Source of the DNA: Megaleporinus macrocephalus
Taxonomy: Eukaryota > Chordata > Actinopteri > Characiformes > Anostomidae
Direction: 5' to 3'
DNA: 64,000 nt
Assembly: GCA_021613375.1 (NCBI GenBank)
Contig: CM038716.1
Coordinates: 7,880,180-7,944,179, forward strand
The notes below the pieces were generated by a model, which was not told the origin of the DNA, made no database searches, and saw only the letters and a program-made list of their open reading frames with translations. Below, in pieces: positions 35,701-49,761 of this stretch (its first letter is position 1; each line of letters begins with the position of its first letter). The position numbers and the translations under genes were made by a program.

Positions 35701-38700
35701 GTAGTAAATCAGTAGGCGAGCGCGGCTAGTATGTCTGATTACTCAGTAGTAAAATCAGTAGGAAAGCGCAGCTAGTATGTCTGAATATTTAGTAGTGAAG
35801 TCAGTAGGCGAGCGCGGCTAGTATGTCTGAATACTCAGTAGTAAAATCAGTAGGAAAGCGCAGCTAGTATGTCTGAATATTTAGTAGTGAAGTCAGTAGG
35901 CGAGCGCGGCTAGTGTGTCTGAATTTTTATGCAGGTGAACACAGCACACTGTGTATCCCATGATTCACCTGGAGCGGTGGATGAATTCAGAGTGGAGTAA
36001 ATAAACGGTGTAAAGCTGAACGTCGGCTGTGTGTACGTAGCTACGACTAGTGAACTGCCGCTACAGAAGTTAGCGCTACTACTGAGATAAACAATGATTA
36101 CATTCCTCCCGTTTCATCTTCTCTGATCTACAGCTCCACACCGTCTGATACATAATCAGATAAAAACTGTTTGTGTGGATACTAAAGCTCATCTACTGAA
36201 ATTACCTACTAGTCTGACGCTCGAGCAGTACGTACTGACTCTAATCCAGTACCTACTGACAAGTAGGTGATTTTGGGCGCACCTATGGTTTTATCTGGGG
36301 TTGGCCCACAACAGTTCTAGCTTTTTCCTGTCTCTGCCCCTTCATTATGGGTCACACCTGCAGCTAGTTCACGGAGTCCTTCAAGATTTAAGCTGTATTT
36401 TCTGCTTCCTCCAGCTCGCTGGGCAGCTGCAACATTGCTGGTCCCATTGCAATACCCACAAGCCTTCAGAGAGCCAGCTCCTCAAGCTGCCCCTCCAACA
36501 CCGGTTTCCCAAACTTCACCACCAGCTTTGGCTTGCTGAGCTGCCTTCTAGTGCTGGTTTTCCAAACTGCTCCTCCAGAACTGGCTTTCCTAACTATTCT
36601 TCCAGTGCTAACTTCCCAGGCTGCTTCTCTAGTGCCAGTTTTCTGAGATACTTCTCCAGTGCCGGCATCCCAAGCTGTTCCTCCAGTATTGGCTTCCATA
36701 ACTTAACAATTCCAGTGCCAGCTTTCTAAGCTTCTCTAGTGCCAGTGTTCAAGTTTCTTGTTCCAGTGCTGGCTGCCCGCCTTTCCCAAAGTGTTTCAAG
36801 TTTGGGTTTCCCAGTTCACTCATCCAATGCTGGCTTCCCAAGCAATGTCTCCAGTGTTAGCTTCCCAGGCTGCACTTCTGCTGGAACATGATTCTAGCTG
36901 CAGCTCTGACAATTTCCCAGTCTATTTCTAGGCCAGCATTTTCAGCCTATGTTTCTAACCAGAATCTTAACCTTAACACTCTTTCTAGCTACACCTGTGG
37001 ATAACTACCTATTTTCCACAGCGACAAAAGCTGATGGTGGCAGCGTTATAGTCTGGGGAATGTTTTCGTGGCATTCTCTGAGCCCACTCATCCATGTACT
37101 TTCTACTCCTTACATTTACACTCCATTATCAGTACTTTCTACTCCTTATATTTACACTCCATTATCGGTACTTTCTACTCCTTACATTTACACTCCATTA
37201 TCAGTACTTTCTACTCCTTACATTTACACTCCATTATCTGTACTTTCTACTCCTTACATTTACACTACATTATCAGTACTTTCTACTCCTTACATTTACA
37301 CTCCATTATCTGTACTTTCTACTCCTTACATTTACACTCCATTATCAGTACTTTCTACTCCTTACATTTATACTCCATTATCAGTACTTTCTACTCCTTA
37401 CATTTACACTCCATTATCAGTACTTTCTACTCCTTACATTTAAACTCCATTATCTGTACTTTCTACTCCTAGCATTTACACTCTATTATCAGTACTTTCT
37501 ACTCCATACATTTACACTCCATTATCTGTACTTTCTACTCCTTACATTTACACTCCATTATCAGTACTTTCTACTCCTTACATTTACACTACATTATCAG
37601 TACTTTCTACTCCTTACATTTACACTACATTATCAGTACTTTCTACTCCTTACATTTACACTCCATTATCTGAACTTTGTACTCCTTAGATTAACACTCC
37701 ATTATCAGTACTTTCTACTCCTTACATTTACACTACATTATCAGTACTTTCTACTCCTTACATTTACACTACATTATCAGTACTTTCTACTCCTTACATT
37801 TACACTACATTATCAGTACTTTCTACTCCTTACATGTACACTCCAATATCAGTACTTTCTACTCCTTACATTTACACTCTATTATCAGTACTTTCTACTC
37901 CTCACATTTAACCTCCATTATCAGTACTTTCTACTCCTTACATTAACACTCCATTATCTGTACTTTCTACTCCCTACATTTACACTCCATTATCTGTACT
38001 TTCTACTCCTTACATTAACACTCCATTATCAGTACTTTATACTCCTTACATTAACACTCCATTATCAGTACTTTATACTCCTTACATTTACACTACATTA
38101 TCAGTACTTTCAACTCCTTACATTTACACTACATTATCAGTACTTTCTACTCCTTACATTTACACCCCATTATCAGTAATTTCTACTCCTTACATTTACA
38201 CTACATTATCAGTACTTTCTACTCCTTACATTTACACTCCATTATCTGTACTTTCTACTACTTACATTTTAAACATAGTCTTGTTACTCCTATTTCATTT
38301 CAGTTTGTTTTCATTCATCTACATTTACATTCCAGTAAAGATTATTGATAACATGTCTTTGAAGTTTGACTTTTTGCACCATTACAATACTTATAGACAA
38401 CTAGTCATCATATCTTCTGCTCCATAAACACATGTTAATGCTCAGTAGTACACAGATATGACATTGTACTAAATTACATTCATGTTCAATGGGCGTATAT
38501 GTGGCTGAAACAGGAAGCCTAGCGCATCCCATATTTATCAACATTAATATTTTAATATAACATTATAGTCATTATGGCTTTTAGAAGAATGGGGTTTTTG
38601 GGGAGGTGGGCTAGTGCACTATAGACCCCTGTGGTGCGGCCTAAGCTTTTGTACTTAATGGTATTTGTACCCTTACATTACTTTTACTTTTATACTTTAA

Positions 38701-41700
38701 GTAGTTTTGAAATCAGTACTTTTACACTTTTACTTGAGTAAAAATCTTAAGTTGATACTTCAACTTATACAGAAGGATTTTAAACCCTAGTATCTAAACT
38801 TCTACCTGAGTAATGAATGAGAATACTTTTGACACCTCTGTTTAAGTATCAGTGTTCTCTCCTCATCTCTCCTCATAAAACAGATTACTGAGACGCTCTA
38901 GTTAGAGAGAGACTGCATCACGGCTTTTTCCCGGCCACTGCAGCAGGCGACTGGTGGTTTAGCTGGTTGCTAAGCTACCGGCTGGCATCCAATACAGTAG
39001 CCCGAGGCTTAAAAATCCACTAGCATAAATGCTAATGGCTTGAGTATAAAGTGTAAATGGTGAAGGACTCGTTACAGAGTTGATAATAAAATACTGTTTT
39101 GTGTGATTATATGACCAGAAACACATTAAAACTCCAGAGAGAATCAAAATAACTCACATTTTAAAACCACTTCACTGCTCGTAGATTAGCCTGCGGTGCA
39201 TCATGGGATTGTCTTAGCGGCTGAGAAAGTATTCAATACTTCCTTAAAATCAGGTCTAAATAAGGTTCCTCAGTAGACAGCATGTTTAAGGTATGTAAGA
39301 ATTGGGACAGCCTACATGTTGGGAGCGCATACTATGGCGTAAAATGCTGCCTATGTAGGAGCTCACTAGGTTTTGAGACACACCCATAGAGTGCAGGTCT
39401 ACTAGCTTAGGCTATGTTCAGACTTCCAGCCCAAATCTGATTTTAGGGTATATTCTGGTTGTATCCAGGTTGATTTTTAATTTTTTTTAATCAGATCCCC
39501 ACAACAATTGTAGGTGGTTTGAAACATGGTTCCAATGGGATTTTATACAGATGCATCTGTAAAAGTCTGAAAGCTCTGGCTTTTGCATCACTCACAACAC
39601 CACAAACAACAACCATGCGTTGTCCAGAGTGATGAAAGGGTTGGCATTCAAGAAGCCCCAAAGAGTTCTGAACCATGACTTGACAGAGCGATTGCTTGGG
39701 TGGTGGAAGGATGCAGATCCAGCTCGCCTGCATTCACATACGATAGCAACATTACCACCATGTAGTTACGGATGCCTGCATTGTACCTGCAACAACCCAT
39801 ACATTAGTTGACTGGTCATGTCTGGACACACAAATTCCATCCAACCACTTACAAATAGCATCTAAAAAGAGCTGATTTGAGAAGTTTTTGGGTCTCTCGC
39901 TGATCAACGTCTGACCATTGCTTATTTCTTCTCATTTGTCTCTGAATGGATATGACTGTGTTTATCCCCAGAGCTTCTGACTCCTGTGACAGTGACTCCT
40001 GGAAGTGCCCAATAAACAGGACTCTGCTCATGCATCCTTTCTGACAAGCCCACCTCTTACAGTGGACACTGCTGGTAAACAAGTATACAGCAAGTCATGG
40101 TGGGCTAAATACAGAGGTGCCAGCACAATGGACAGATCAGGTACAGTCCTCCTTTGCACTCAGGTCCACTGCAGTAAAACCTTTGATCTTCCAACACTGG
40201 TCAAGTTTTAATGATCTGCCTCCTTTTCGGCGTAATTATGATGACCTCTATACGGGCTTCCATCTCTGGTAGAAATTGTTCTTTCAGTGCCTTGTGGGGC
40301 TGAGTTGACAGAAAAGTAGGCATAGTTTAAATTATGCCTCATTATTAAAAGGCTTGTGCCGGAAGTCTGGAGTATTTCATGGCCCTTCTTCAGCCTAGGT
40401 TTGTACCTTCAGGTGCAGGCAAGAGTGCTGGGGCACTTGACGACAAGGTCAAGCATGCTCCTGCTGTTTGCAGGAACTCAAATGTTTCCACCATACCCCT
40501 GACCATAAGTGGTAACCATGGGAGTGGTAGTGGGGGGAGAAGGGGACCTGACTACCCAGGGCCTGAGTAGGGAGAGGGGCCCATGAAAATCCTGTTTTTT
40601 TGCTCACGTTCCTCGTGTTCTGGCATGGATAGGGGCCCACTTACATTGAGAGTGTACCCAGAGGGCCCAGAATTTGCTGCTACGCCCCTGGTGGTAACTG
40701 CCAAGGAACATTTTTGTGGAGGGCCATATGACTACATCTGCAGCCTTTGTGTTTCCAAGTAGGAAACTGGCAACACAGCAGGCGCAGAGGCCACTGTGAA
40801 TCCAGTGCTGGGTTGCACAACACCAACCAGTGCTGGGGAGGGCACCAGCGAGTGTCTTGCTTTGTTCCTGCTTATCTGTACAAACTCTAGCATTTAAGGT
40901 GGAACATCAACCATGTAGCACTGACAGCTGGGTTCGAGACTAAAAGAGTACCGACACTCCCTTCACAGCCTGGAACGCTGGTGGGTCACACCTGCAGCTT
41001 GTTCACAGAATCCTTCGAGATTTAAGCTGTGTTTTCTGCTTCCTCAAGCTCTCTGGGCAGCTGCTGGTCCCATTGCAATGCCTTCAGAGAGCACCTGAGT
41101 CAGCTACTCTGCCCCTCCAACGCCAGTTTTCCAAACTGCACCTCCAGCTTTGGCTTGCTGAGCTGCCTTCTAGTGCTGGTGTCCTAAACTGTTCCTCCAG
41201 TACTGGCTTTTGTAACTATTCTTCCAGTGCTATCTTCCCAGACTACTTCTCTTGTGCCAGTTTTCTGAGATACTTCTCCAGTGCCGGCATCCTAAGCTGT
41301 TCTTCCAGTGTTGGCTTCCATAACCTCCCTATTCTTCCAGTGCCAGCTTCCTAAGCTTCTCTAGTGCCAGTGTTCAGGTTCCTTGTTCCAGTGCTGGCTG
41401 CCTAGCTTTCCACGGTGCTTCAAGTTTGGGTTTCCAAGTTCACTCATCCAATGCTGGCTTCCCAAGCTATTCCTCCAGTGTTGGCTTCCCAGGCTGTGCT
41501 TCTGCTGGAACACAACTCCAGTGCCAGTTTCCCTAGCTCTGCCAATCTCCCAGTTGGGTGCGTTGGGAAGGGACTGAAAAGTACTAACATTCCCGTCACA
41601 GCCTGGAATGCTGGATTTCTCCACATGGTCCACCAGTTTGGTTGCTGTTGGGGTTGTATGTAAATGTTGGGGGTGTGAATTAACGAGTCTGTTGAGTAAC

Positions 41701-44700
41701 AGTTTAGTTTTATCGTCCCTCTTTTGTATATGCAGGATTTGAATTTGAAGGAGGAACAACAGTGTTTAAGGTTCATGGTATTTACAATTCTATTTATTAA
41801 ACTCTTCTTATTACACTATATAACAGGGGTCACTAACAGGTGGACAGGAACCAGACGTTGTCCAATGCGGACCCAAACCGATAAACTATTGAGACCAATT
41901 GAATTCTTGTCTTTACAGTATACGGGCTTTGCGGAGCAGTAACCTTACAGACCAATCACCTGCGTAGTAAAATCGTTCCATATATCTTATATGTGTGTGA
42001 GAATGGTCCTAACACAATTTGAGCCCAGGTTTAAAGTCCTGGCTGGACAACCAAGAGCTCACTTTTCTCACCGAACAAGAGAAAGTGTGGAGGAATACAA
42101 GAGAGAGATAAACTGTTAAGATGTGTTATCAACACTCTAAACATTTTATTTCCCTTTTTTATTATAAACAAACACTGTATGATGGACTTTCTTTAAAAAA
42201 ATTAATGTAGCCCCTTATTTTTACTTAAAGTGATGAAAAAAGCATTTGTTAAGTTCAGCATTTAAATAGTAAATACCGTCGCTGTCCAATGAAAAACAAG
42301 TATCTTCAAAAGTGCAACTTTACAGGAGAGGACAAAAACCTACTTTACTTTCAATGGAAGTCAATGGAACCATAATTATTTCCACGCTATTCTGGAGCCC
42401 TTCTATTGGTCCATTCATTATGAAAATTTTACACAATGTAAACGACCATGGGCATGTTCAAATGATGTAGAAAACTCAAAATCGACAAAAATGGAAATAC
42501 ATGTTTTTCATTGGACAGCGACAATATACTGAATGGTATGTGTGATGTGTTGGTGTTTCCGTAACTGATGGTATAAGATGCTGATACTAGACTACTTCAG
42601 TAAACAGGATACACCACTGAATCAGAACACACGTTAGAAATGATGATGACCTTGGCCTGAGGAAATCTCCCCTAGGTGGACCCTACTGAATTCTAACTGT
42701 ATACCACTGATCTATAACAATACAACAATAAACATACAGTTTATTCTATGGCACCTTTAAGATATCACCACTTAAAACACTTATCATGCAAAGAACAAGT
42801 ACTCAGGTTACCAGAAGTACCTCGAGAGGAGATGAATCATTGCTATTCGAAGAAATGCTTTTAGTCACTCAGCATTTTCTGTAACAGCATCTAAAGAATG
42901 GAACATACTCTCAGTCCATATTAGAGAAGCCAATGCTTACCATTATTTGACTGTTTATCAACCATGTGAATACTATTAGAATACTAGCCTCCTGGTAACC
43001 TTTATTGTTAAAGGAGTGGTTTGAATAATCAGAACTACAGAAATCTGATTACGACCACATGAAGTGTATGTAAACAAACACTTACGACTGCAAATTCAGG
43101 ACTGTTTAAACTGGATTTCTGGTCTGCAGTGACGATTCCTATGTTATAAAATGTTGGTGGTTAACCTAACGTGTAAGGCCTTCAGTCTAGCTCCTGAAGT
43201 CCTAACCAATGGCCTGGCTTTATCTAGCTGGATGCCACAGACAAAATAATCCTGATGGGATCATTTATGGGACCCCTTAGCGTCCATATTAACAAAGAAA
43301 CACTTTGTTTAAATAAAAATCCACTATAAATTACAAACGTAAGGTTTGCCTTAGCACTGTGGATTGACAGCATTTGTAGTGAGAAATGAAAATATTTGCA
43401 GTGTGGAACATTTAAATGTACAGAAAGTTTGTAGTTGCAGTGTGGAATGAAATGAATTGCAGTATTTTTAGTGTGGAATGGAAGTATTTGTAGTGTAGAA
43501 ATAAAGTATTTGTGGGGAGAAATAAAGTATTTGTAGTGAGAATGGAAGTATTTTTAGTGTAGAAATAAAGTATTTGCAGTGTGGAAAGAAAGTATTTGGA
43601 GTATAGAAATAAAGTATTTGCAGTGTGGAAAGAAAGTATTTGTAGTGAGAATAGAAGTATTTGTAGTGAGAATGGAAGTATTTTTAGTGTAGAAATAAAG
43701 TATTTGTGGGGAGAAATAAAGTATTTGTAGTGTGGAATTGAAGTATTTATAGTGTAAAAATAAAGTATTTGTAGTGTGGAATGTAAGTATTTGTAGTGTG
43801 GAATGAAGGTATTTGCAGACGTAGATAAAATTATTTGTAGTGTGGAATGTAAGTATTTGTAGTGTGGAATGTAAGTATTTGTAGTGTGGAATGTAAGTAT
43901 TTGTAGTGTGAAATGAAGGTATTTGCAGACGTATATAAAATTATTTGTAGTGTGGAATGGAAGTGTTTGTAGTGTGGAATGGAAGTATTTGTAGTGTGAA
44001 ATGAAGGTATTTGCGGATGTAGAGAAAAGTATTTGTAGTGTGGAATGTAAGTGTTTGTAGTGTGGAATGGAAGTATTTGTAGTGTGGAATGGAAGTATTT
44101 GTAGTGTGAAATGAAGGTATTTGCGGATGTAGATAAAAGTATTTGTAGTGTGGAATGGAAGTGTTTGTAGTGTGGAATGGAAGTATTTGTAGTGTGAAAT
44201 GAAGGTATTTGCGGATGTAGATAAAAGTATTTGTAGTGTGGAATGGAAGTGTTTGTAGTGTGGAATGGAAGTATTTGTAGTGTGAAATGAAGGTATTTGC
44301 GGATGTAGATAAAAGTATTTGTAGTGTGGAATGGAAGTGTTTGTATTGTGGAATGAAAGTATTTGTAGTGTGGAATGGAAGTATTTGTAGTGTGAAATGA
44401 AGGTATTTGCAAACATAGATAAAAGTGTTTGTAGTGTGGAATGAAAGTATTTGTAGTGTGGAATGTAAGTATTTGCAGACGTAGATAAAAGTATTTGTAG
44501 TGTGGAATGTAAGTATTTGTAGTTTGGAATGTAAGTATTTGCAGTGTGGAATGGAAATATTTACAGACGTAGATAAAAGTATATGTAGTGTGGAATGTAA
44601 GTATTTGTAGTTTGGAATGTAAGTATTTGCAGACGTAGATAAAAGTATTTGTAGTGTGGAATGTAAGTATTTGTAGTTTGGAATGGAAGTATTTGCAGTG

Positions 44701-47700
44701 TGGAATGGAAATATTTGCAGACGTAGATAAAAGTATCTGTAGTGTGGAATGTAAGTATTTGTAGTTTGGAATGGAAATATTTGCAGTGTGGAATGGAAAT
44801 ATTTGCAGACGTAGATAAAAGTATTTGTAGTGTGGAATGTAAGTATTTGTAGTTTGGAATGGAAATATTTGCAGTGTGGAATGGAAATATTTGTAGTGTG
44901 GAATGGAAATATTTGCAGTGTGGAATGGAAATATTTGTAGTGTGGAATGGAAATATTTGCAGTGTGGAATGGAAATATTTGTAGTGTGGAATGGAAATAT
45001 TTGCAGTGTGGAATGGAAGTATTTGTAGTGTGGAATGGAAATATTTGCAGTGTGGAATGGAAATATTTGCAGTGTGGAATGGAAATATTTGTAGTGTGGA
45101 ATGGAAATATTTGCAGTGTGGAATGGAAGTATTTGTAGTGTTGAATAAAAATACTGTATGAGGTTGGAATGTATTTGTGGAAAAGATTTGAATGAATGAT
45201 TTGCTTGATGAAATGATTCAGTAATTATTTTTCAGTGTTAAACAGAGAACAAAGGCAAATCTGGCGTGCGTCGATGGCCCCCGATTCCCTGGAGAGAAAA
45301 AAAGAACCTGTCTCCCAGAGTTCTCCTGCCCTGCCTGGATGTTTCTGTGTTTTTCCTGCTTTAACTCAACTGATTCGACTCATTAGGTAATTGTCAAGCC
45401 CCTCATGAGCTGAGTCAGGTGTGCTGGAGGAGGCAAAATGCTAAAAAATCTGCAGCACTGCGACTGAGAGCCACTGGAGTAGATCTATTCTTTCTCCTTA
45501 CACACACACACACACATACACACACACACACTCAGAAATCATCTCCGAAAGCTCTTACGCTTGCGTCCCTCTCAGTGTTACATATGAATGATCTTCTGAT
45601 TTTATAGGCTGGAGCTGACAGGCATTGATCCTCTTCACAGAAAGTTGAGTGCTTTTTGGGAAAACGGTAGAGCTTTAAAATGTCTGGCTTGTGAATGTAA
45701 TTTACACACTCATCTACGTCCATGGTCCCGGAATACAGCTCAAGAAAACAAAGATTTCATTCTCATTTCATCGACTTTGCGTCCAGACAATTCCCATATA
45801 ATGCTAAGACGTAAGGAATTGGGTTTTGTATTTTCTGGAGTATTATTAGAGCGGAGTTATTATAATATGAAATACTGGCAGAGTCAAATATTTACAGTAT
45901 GCATTTGTTGTGTACAGTGTTACTGTGGAATGTTTTGTGTTGTAGAAAGTTTGTATTTGGAGTGTGGAATGGAAGTATTTGCAGTGGTGGAATAAAAGTA
46001 TTTGCTGTATGAAATATTTGTAATTTCTGTGTGGAAAGTGTGTATTTGTATTGGGTAATTAAATAATTTGCAGTGTAAAATGAAAGTTTATGTAAAATGA
46101 AAGCAGTGTGGAAGGTTTGCATTTGCGGTGTGGAATGTAAAAATATGCAGTGTGGAAAGTGTGTATTTGTACTGAGTAATTAAATAATTTGCAGTGTAGA
46201 ATGAAAATAGTGTGAAAGGTTTGAAATTGCAGTGTGGAATGTACAATATGCAGTGTGGAAAGTGTGCATTTGTACTGGGTAATTAAATCCTTTGCAGTGT
46301 GAAAAGTTTGTATTTATGCTGGGTAATTAAATCGATTTCAGTGTAGAATTAAAGTTTTTGCAGTGTAGAATGAAAAAATGTGGAATGTTGGCATTTGCAG
46401 TGTGGAACGTACAATATGCAGTGTTAAAAGTGTATATTTGTACTGGGTAATTAAATCATTTGCAGTGTAGAATGTACAATATGAAGTGTGGAAAGTGTGT
46501 ATTTGTAATGGGTAATTAAATCATATGCAGTGTAGAATGAACGTTTATGTAGTGTAGAATGAAAACAGTGTGGAAGGTTTGCATTTGCAGTCTGGAATGT
46601 AAACATATGCAGTGTGGAAAGTGAGTATTTGTACTGGGTAATTAAATTATTTGCAGTCTAAAATAAAAGTTTTTACTGTGTAAAATGAAAACAGTGTGTA
46701 AGGTTTGCATTTGCAGTGTGGAACGTGAAAATATGCAGTGTGGAAAGTGTGCATATGTACTGGGTAATTAAATCATTTGCAGTGTGAAACATGAAAATAT
46801 GCAGTGTGGAAAGTGTGCATATGTACTGGGTAATTAAATCATTTGCAGTGTGAAACGTGAAAATATGCAGTGTGGAAAGTGTGCATATGTACTGGGTAAT
46901 TAAATCATTTGCAGTGTGAAACGTGAAAATATGCAGTGTGGAAAGTGTGCATATGTACTGGGTAATTAAATCATTTGCAGTGTGAAATGTGAAAATATGC
47001 AGTGTGGAAAGTGTGCATATGTACTGGGTAATTTAATCGATTGCAGTGTGAAATGTGAAAATATGCAGTGTGGAAAGTGTGCATATGTACTGGGTAATTT
47101 AATCGATTGCAGTGTGAAATGTGAAAATATGCAGTGTGGAAAGTGTGCATATGTACTGGGTAATTTAATCGATTGCAGTGTGAAATGTGAAAATATGCAG
47201 TGTGGAAAGTGTGCATATGTACTGGGTAATTTAATCGATTGCAGTGTAAAATGAACGTTTATGTAGTGTAGAATGAAAACAGTGTGGAATGTTTGCATTT
47301 GCAGTATGAAAAAAAATATTTAGAAGGCATGAAATGAACATTTGTATTTGCAGTTGTGGAACATTTCAATTTTCAGTGTGGAATGGTTGTATTTGCAGTT
47401 TGGAATAAAACTATATGCAGTGTGGAATGAAAACTGGTTGCAGTGTGGAATTAAGTTTTAAAAATATGAAACATACAGATGTGAAGTGCAAAACCTTTGT
47501 ATTTAAAGTGTGGAATGAAAGTATTTGCAGTGAAAAAATAAATTATTTGCAGTGAGGAATGATGTGGAACATTTGAATTTGCAGTGTGGAATGTTAGCAT
47601 TTGGAATGAATTTATGTGCAGTGTGCAATAAAGATAAATTCAGGTTTGAAACATTTTCAGTGTGGGATGTTTGTATTTGCAGTGAGAGTGAAGTATTTTC

Positions 47701-49705
47701 AGAAGTGGAATATTTAAATTTGCAGTGTGCAGTGAAAGCATTTGCATGTGTTGGAAGCACTAAAATTAGAGCAATGCTTGTTATTGTGTTTTATGAATAT
47801 CTAAAACATACAACTAGCCTGTGCAAATGACAAATGCTACATGTTTACAAATACACAAGTTTAAAAATTGAAATATATGACAAAAAATGTATGGATGTAA
47901 AAAAAATAGGAGCAAAAAATGCAAATTAACCTGAGTATTTACAGTGTGGAATGAAAGTTTCTGCAGAGTGGAATAGTTGCATTTGCAGTGTGGAATGAAA
48001 GTATTTTCAGTTGAGAAATAAAATTATATTTGCAGCATGGAATATTTGCTTTTTTTTGAAGTATTTTTTGTGGAAAGTATTTGCAGTGTGAAATGGAAGT
48101 ATTTGCAGTGTGGAATTAAAGTATTTGCAGGCGTGTAATGGAGTATTTGCAGTGTGAAATAAAAGTATTTGCCGTGTGAAATGGAAGTATTTACAGTGTG
48201 AAATTAAAGTATTTACAGGTGTGTAATAAAGTATTTGCAGTGTGGAATTAAATGATTTGCAGGTGTGTAATAAAGTATTTGCAGTGTGAAATTAAAGTAT
48301 TTGCCGTGTGAAATGGAAGTATTTACAGTGTGAAATTAAAATATTTGCACGTGTGTAATGGAAGTATCTGCAGGTGTGTAATGGAAGAATTTGCAGTGGG
48401 GCATTAAAGTATTTGCAGGTGTGTAATAAAGTATTTGCAGTCCACACTGCAAATACTTTATAATTATATATAATTTACATTACAGTATTTGCAGGTGTGT
48501 AATGGAAGTGTTTTCAGTGTGGCATTAAGGTATTTGCAGGTGTGTAATAAAGTATTTGCAGGTGTGTAATGGAAGAATTTGCAGGGTGGCATTAAAGTAT
48601 TTGCAGGTGTGTAATGGAAGTATTTGCAGGTGTGTAATGGAAGAATTTGCAGTGGGGCATTAAAGTATTTGCAGGTGTGTAATAAAGTATTTGCAGTCCA
48701 CACTGCAAAAACTTTATTACACACCTGCAAATACTTTATAATTATATATATATTTACATTTACAATTATATATATATTTACATTACAGTATTTGCAGGTG
48801 TGTAATGGAAGTGTTTGCAGTGTGGCATTAACATATTTGGAGTGTGTAATGGAAGTATTTGCAGTGTGGAATTAAAGTATTTGCATATGTAAATTACACA
48901 AAATGTGGAATCTTTGCATTTGCAGTGTGGAATACAATAATTTGCAGTGGGGAAAGAAAATATTTGCAGGGGTAATATTTGTATTTGCGGTTGTGGAGCA
49001 TTTGCAGCATGGAAAGTTTGTATATGCAGTGTGGATTGAAAGTATTCTCAGTGTGGAATGAAAATAATTTCAGGTGTGGAACATTCACAGTGTGAAATGG
49101 AAGCTTGCAGCTTGTTATGTATTCATTATCTGTATGGAACAGAAGTATTTGCAATTGTGGAATACAAATATTTCCAGTGTGGAACATGGAAGTAGGCAGT
49201 ATGGAAAGTTTGTATTTGTACTGTAGAGTGAAAGTATTTGCAGTGTAGAATGAAAGATTTTGCAGAGTGGAATATTTGTATTTGCAGTTGGGGTTAGGCT
49301 TAGAGTTAGGGTTGCACTGGGGAAAGTTTGTATTTGCAGTGTGGAATTAAAGTACTTAAAGGTGTGAAATGAAAGGAGCACACAAATATGAAGTGTGGAA
49401 TTTCTGTTTTTGCAGTGTGAAATGGTTTCATTCACTGATGTAGAATGTTTGCATTTGCAATATTTGCTTTGTGCAATGTTCGTGGAGTGTTTGCATTGGG
49501 AGTGTTTGCTTTGTGGAGTGTTTGCAGTGCACCTATTTGTGAAATATTTGCAGTGTGTGTATCGGCAGCCCAGTAAACAGCTGGCCAATGACATATGAAT
49601 GGAACGTTATTGTTTTCCTTCCTACTGAGTGCAGTGAGTCTAAGTGTGTGCTCGTATTAGCAAGCATGCATATAGGTCCCCATGAGTGAGTGAGTGAGTG
49701 AATGA

Positions 49706-49761
<56 letters not shown>

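Noticed and set aside
33560..35925. A CRISPR-like array
   Set aside because: Units are contiguous with no unique spacers, the genome is a vertebrate, and no cas genes exist.
37094..38179. A 361-codon repeat frame
   Set aside because: It is a 36-bp tandem repeat with three registers open on the same strand, which is not the pattern of a real coding sequence.
43412..44416. A 334-codon minus-strand frame
   Set aside because: A 22-bp repeat without stop codons in any frame on that strand; the encoded 22-residue cycle simply mirrors the DNA period.
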